From NCBI RefSeq assembly GCF_005870035.1, contig NZ_SWJG01000001.1:917639-981638 (forward strand): a stretch of 64,000 nt of DNA, in the 5' to 3' direction. This DNA comes from Spirosoma lacussanchae (GTDB lineage Bacteria; Bacteroidota; Bacteroidia; Cytophagales; Spirosomataceae). Under the pieces are notes generated by a model. It was not told the DNA's origin. It made no database searches and saw only the letters and a program-made list of their open reading frames with translations. The position numbers and the translations under genes were made by a program. Of this stretch, positions 62,083 through 64,000 are shown one piece after another (positions within the stretch are counted from its first letter, which is position 1; every line of letters starts with the position of its first letter).

Positions 62083-62913
62083 CTATTCCAGTGTGAAGGC
62101 AATGGGCAAGCTGAATTTTACCCGAACGGTACGTCCCGATTGCTTACCCGGACGCCATCGGGGCATCTTCTGGACCACGCGTATAGCCTCCTCGTCGCAG
62201 CCGAATCCTATTCCTTTCAGCACTTGAACCTCGGTCAGGCTGCCGTCGGTATTAACGACGAAACTGACGTATACCCGGCCCGATATACCCGCCGAACTGG
62301 CCCGTTGGGGGTATCGTAACGTATGGGTAATGAAGTCGTTCAGAGCGGCCATGCCGCCGGGGTACTCGGGTTGCTGCTCGACCGCAATAAAGGCCTCATC
62401 GTGGTTGGTAGGGGCTACCTCCAGCGCCCGTTCGGTTGCCGTGGGGCCGGTAGCCTCGGGGGCGGCAATGACTTCGTCGACTCCCGTTCCTTCGGCCGTA
62501 ACCGGCCCGGAGGTGGCTTTCTCCAGTTGCTCGGTTGTAGGTGGCATGGCTTCGTCAACGACCTCGGGGTCGGGCAGTACTACCGGCGGCAGGTTCCGGA
62601 CGGTACTGACCGCCGGGGCTTGTTCGAGCGGTGGGATCGGAATGGGTTGTTCGTCGGGCGTGTCGGGTAGCTTAACCAGATCCGTTTCGACCAGTACGAT
62701 CTGATCGCCTAGGTCGGGCTTCGGAAAAAGCCGGGCGTAAAGAGTCGGTGCCGCGAGGCCTAGCAGAAACAGGCCCACGCCGACCCACAGCGCGCGGGTA
62801 AGCGCCGGTCGGTAATGCTGGCGCAGGTCAAAGGCACCGTAGGCCCGATGCCGGGCCTGAAAAATGATTTCGTTGTAGGTCAGCGTATCAGCTGGCGCAG
62901 ATATACGGGACAT
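62083..62913 (-). CDS. TonB family energy transducer
   Basis: 276 residues from the ATG at 62913 (frame open to 62943). A cytoplasmic N-terminus with YNEIIFQARHRAYGAFDLRQHY, typical of Bacteroidota TonBs, precedes one membrane helix (about 38-58). A Pro/Glu/Thr-rich periplasmic spacer (about 65-170) and a C-terminal TonB domain (about 185-276) follow, with QPEYPGGMAALNDFITHTLRYP, GRVYVSFVVNTDGSL and MPRWRPGKQSGRTVRVKFSLPIAF. It couples the proton motive force, through ExbBD, to TonB-dependent receptors such as SusC. ExbBD are not adjacent. Confidence 0.92.
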   Translation of the reverse strand: MSRISAPADTLTYNEIIFQARHRAYGAFDLRQHYRPALTRALWVGVGLFLLGLAAPTLYARLFPKPDLGDQIVLVETDLVKLPDTPDEQPIPIPPLEQAPAVSTVRNLPPVVLPDPEVVDEAMPPTTEQLEKATSGPVTAEGTGVDEVIAAPEATGPTATERALEVAPTNHDEAFIAVEQQPEYPGGMAALNDFITHTLRYPQRASSAGISGRVYVSFVVNTDGSLTEVQVLKGIGFGCDEEAIRVVQKMPRWRPGKQSGRTVRVKFSLPIAFTLE

Positions 62914-62974
62914 GATCTCGGAGCGGTTTGGTTTGCACCGCATGGATGTACGCTCCGTTCTATTTCCATAAAAC

Positions 62975-63778
62975 TTACAGTTTATCGTATTGCTCTACCA
63001 GGCTGGCCGCGTCGCCTTCGTTCTTGAAACTAAGCTGGTCAGCCATGGCTTTCAGCCCATCGCGTTTGTCGGACAGGGCGTCAAGCAGCGATTTTTTCGT
63101 CAGCCTTACTTTAACCAGCGTCTGGTCGGGTTTGAGTAGATAATAAGCATGGCTGTTCTGGAACGAGTCGTACCGGATGTCGTTGGAGTAGGGCTGTTTA
63201 TAGTCAGCGCCCTGGAACGTTTTCGCCACCCGCTTCAGCAGGGCGGTCTTGCCCTCGTACAAGACCAGAAAATAGCTGCCATCGGCGGCCGCATCGGCTG
63301 TTTTCACGTTCGGGTACCGCTTAAATAGATATTCCTGCCCATCAGGACTAACGAGCTGAAAGTGGCTGACCGTGCTGCGGTCAATAATGATGGAGTCGTT
63401 TCCCATCGTAGGCCGGAGCAGGATCAGCGCCTGCCGGAAGGCATCGAATTTAATGGGTACGTCGGTATAGCGTTTGCCCCCGAGCAGCAGAATCTGGCCC
63501 TTCGACCAGCCGTTGAGGAAATAGGGAGTGCCACGCAAACCTTCGTAGCGCGTGTCGATGGTGCGGACCATGATGCCCGGGCTACCGGCGCTACCCACCG
63601 CGTTGACAATCTGCGACATTTCCTGATTGGTCAGGGTTGGGTTGTTGGGCTGCCTGGACGATACCGGCGCCGGGTCGGGTTTAAGCGCGCGCCTGGTCCG
63701 GCTGCTGTCGGTCGTCTGGGCCTGCAGCGCAAACGGAAGCAGCATCAGGAGTAACAATGCGTACTGTTTCAGGAACAT
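62975..63778 (-). CDS. Secreted protein of unknown function
   Basis: 267 residues from the ATG at 63778, with a signal peptide MFLKQYALLLLMLLPFALQAQ (1-21). The mature protein has QEMSQIVNAVGSAGSPGIMVRTIDTRYEGLRGTPYFLNGWSKGQILLLGGKRYTDVPIKFD and ends in a helical part with SLLDALSDKRDGLKAMADQLSFKNEGDAASLVEQYDKL. The pattern of strands, a turn with GTPYFL..W..G.I, and a C-terminal helix recurs in Bacteroidota periplasmic proteins, but I do not know a named family. The upstream minus-strand TATTTTTA (about 63819-63812) may be its -7 box. It lies 62 bp upstream of the TonB gene on the same strand. Confidence 0.65.
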   Translation of the reverse strand: MFLKQYALLLLMLLPFALQAQTTDSSRTRRALKPDPAPVSSRQPNNPTLTNQEMSQIVNAVGSAGSPGIMVRTIDTRYEGLRGTPYFLNGWSKGQILLLGGKRYTDVPIKFDAFRQALILLRPTMGNDSIIIDRSTVSHFQLVSPDGQEYLFKRYPNVKTADAAADGSYFLVLYEGKTALLKRVAKTFQGADYKQPYSNDIRYDSFQNSHAYYLLKPDQTLVKVRLTKKSLLDALSDKRDGLKAMADQLSFKNEGDAASLVEQYDKL

Positions 63779-63821
63779 AGTAGTTCGTTGGTTAACGGGA
63801 ATGAACAGGGGTAAAAATACA

Positions 63822-63885
63822 AAATCGGCATCAAAACACATGGCCGTTTGTCACTATAATGACCGACTGTGCTTGATGCCGATTT
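63822..63885 (-). terminator. 13-bp perfect inverted repeat, terminator of the last (partial) gene
   Basis: AAATCGGCATCAA (63822-63834) and TTGATGCCGATTT (63873-63885) surround a 38-nt loop. On the minus strand the stem is followed by TTTGTATTTTT. It lies 22 bp after the stop at 63908. Confidence 0.65.
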
Positions 63886-63907
63886 AGGTCAGGCCGTTGC
63901 CTTAGGC

Positions 63908-64000
63908 TCAGGCCGGATACTCGTGAGGAAGCGGAATGTCTACGCGCTCCTGCACGGGCAGGCCCTGTTTGTTCATCTGCTCAATGAACGGGTCCGGATC
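63908..64000 (-). CDS. C-terminal end of an unidentified protein
   Basis: A minus-strand frame enters from the right edge and stops at the TGA whose complement is 63908-63910. The 30 visible residues end QGLPVQERVDIPLPHEYPA. Codon use fits the neighbours and a terminator lies just downstream, so this is probably a real gene end. The tail is too short to name a family. Confidence 0.55.
   Translation of the reverse strand, partial: DPDPFIEQMNKQGLPVQERVDIPLPHEYPA

Overview
The window looks like chromosome of a Bacteroidota member, most likely Cytophagales (Spirosoma/Fibrella-like). The grounds are a type IX secretion (T9SS) type B sorting domain on a giant adhesin, two PorP/SprF-type genes, a PorE-like TPR/PD40/OmpA protein, several outer-membrane barrels, TAnnTTTG (-7 box) promoters and few Shine-Dalgarno sequences. 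The genus is an inference. No rRNA, tRNA or CRISPR array was recognised.

Layout. 1-6055: the tail of a LUD-domain (LutC-like) protein, a GNAT acetyltransferase, cytidylate kinase, a heptamer microsatellite, an FAD-dependent oxidoreductase and a large periplasmic/outer-membrane beta-propeller-barrel protein. 6056-24154: a cell-surface cassette with a long leader carrying a sigma54-like promoter, a >4000-residue T9SS adhesin built of SdrD_B, DUF11 and Ig-like repeats, a PorP/SprF partner, a PorE-like OmpA protein and a second PorP-like gene. 24249-31861: AAA ATPase, VOC and PhzF genes, then on the minus strand a Tat-exported glycosyl-hydrolase-like protein, a thioredoxin-like protein and an iron-permease-like protein. 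A large palindromic operator candidate separates these from a divergent ABC exporter. 31949-40717: a DUF5723/thrombospondin-3 barrel with an OmpA partner, a Gfo/Idh/MocA oxidoreductase, a DUF3267 zincin, a REP-like repeat, a NIPSNAP protein and an alpha-E protein.

40718-46923 is an accessory island: a tyrosine recombinase whose start codon lies in a 16-bp perfect inverted repeat, AT-rich small ORFs, an IS110-family transposase with structured non-coding flanks (possible bridge-RNA region), two small membrane proteins, an HD-domain nucleotidase-like protein and an Arr rifampin ADP-ribosyltransferase. 47060-64000 is mostly housekeeping: a barrel protein; maltokinase-SDR-GlgB (glycogen/GlgE-type metabolism); a signal-less subtilisin with a separate small I9-like protein gene; PgeF, a YeaQ-type protein and acyl-CoA dehydrogenase; Ugd plus Uxs (UDP-glucose to UDP-xylose); NspC (polyamine); a TonB-type protein; a secreted unknown; and the tail of an unidentified gene.

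The most unusual items are the IS110 flanks, the palindromes at the integrase start and in front of the ABC exporter, the protease with its trans-encoded propeptide-like neighbour, the exact 372-bp and 350-bp duplications inside the adhesin, an identical 15-nt promoter-to-ATG block suggesting leaderless transcripts, and a repeat that supplies the ends of two convergent genes. All positions and matches were read by eye; no search or folding program was run.
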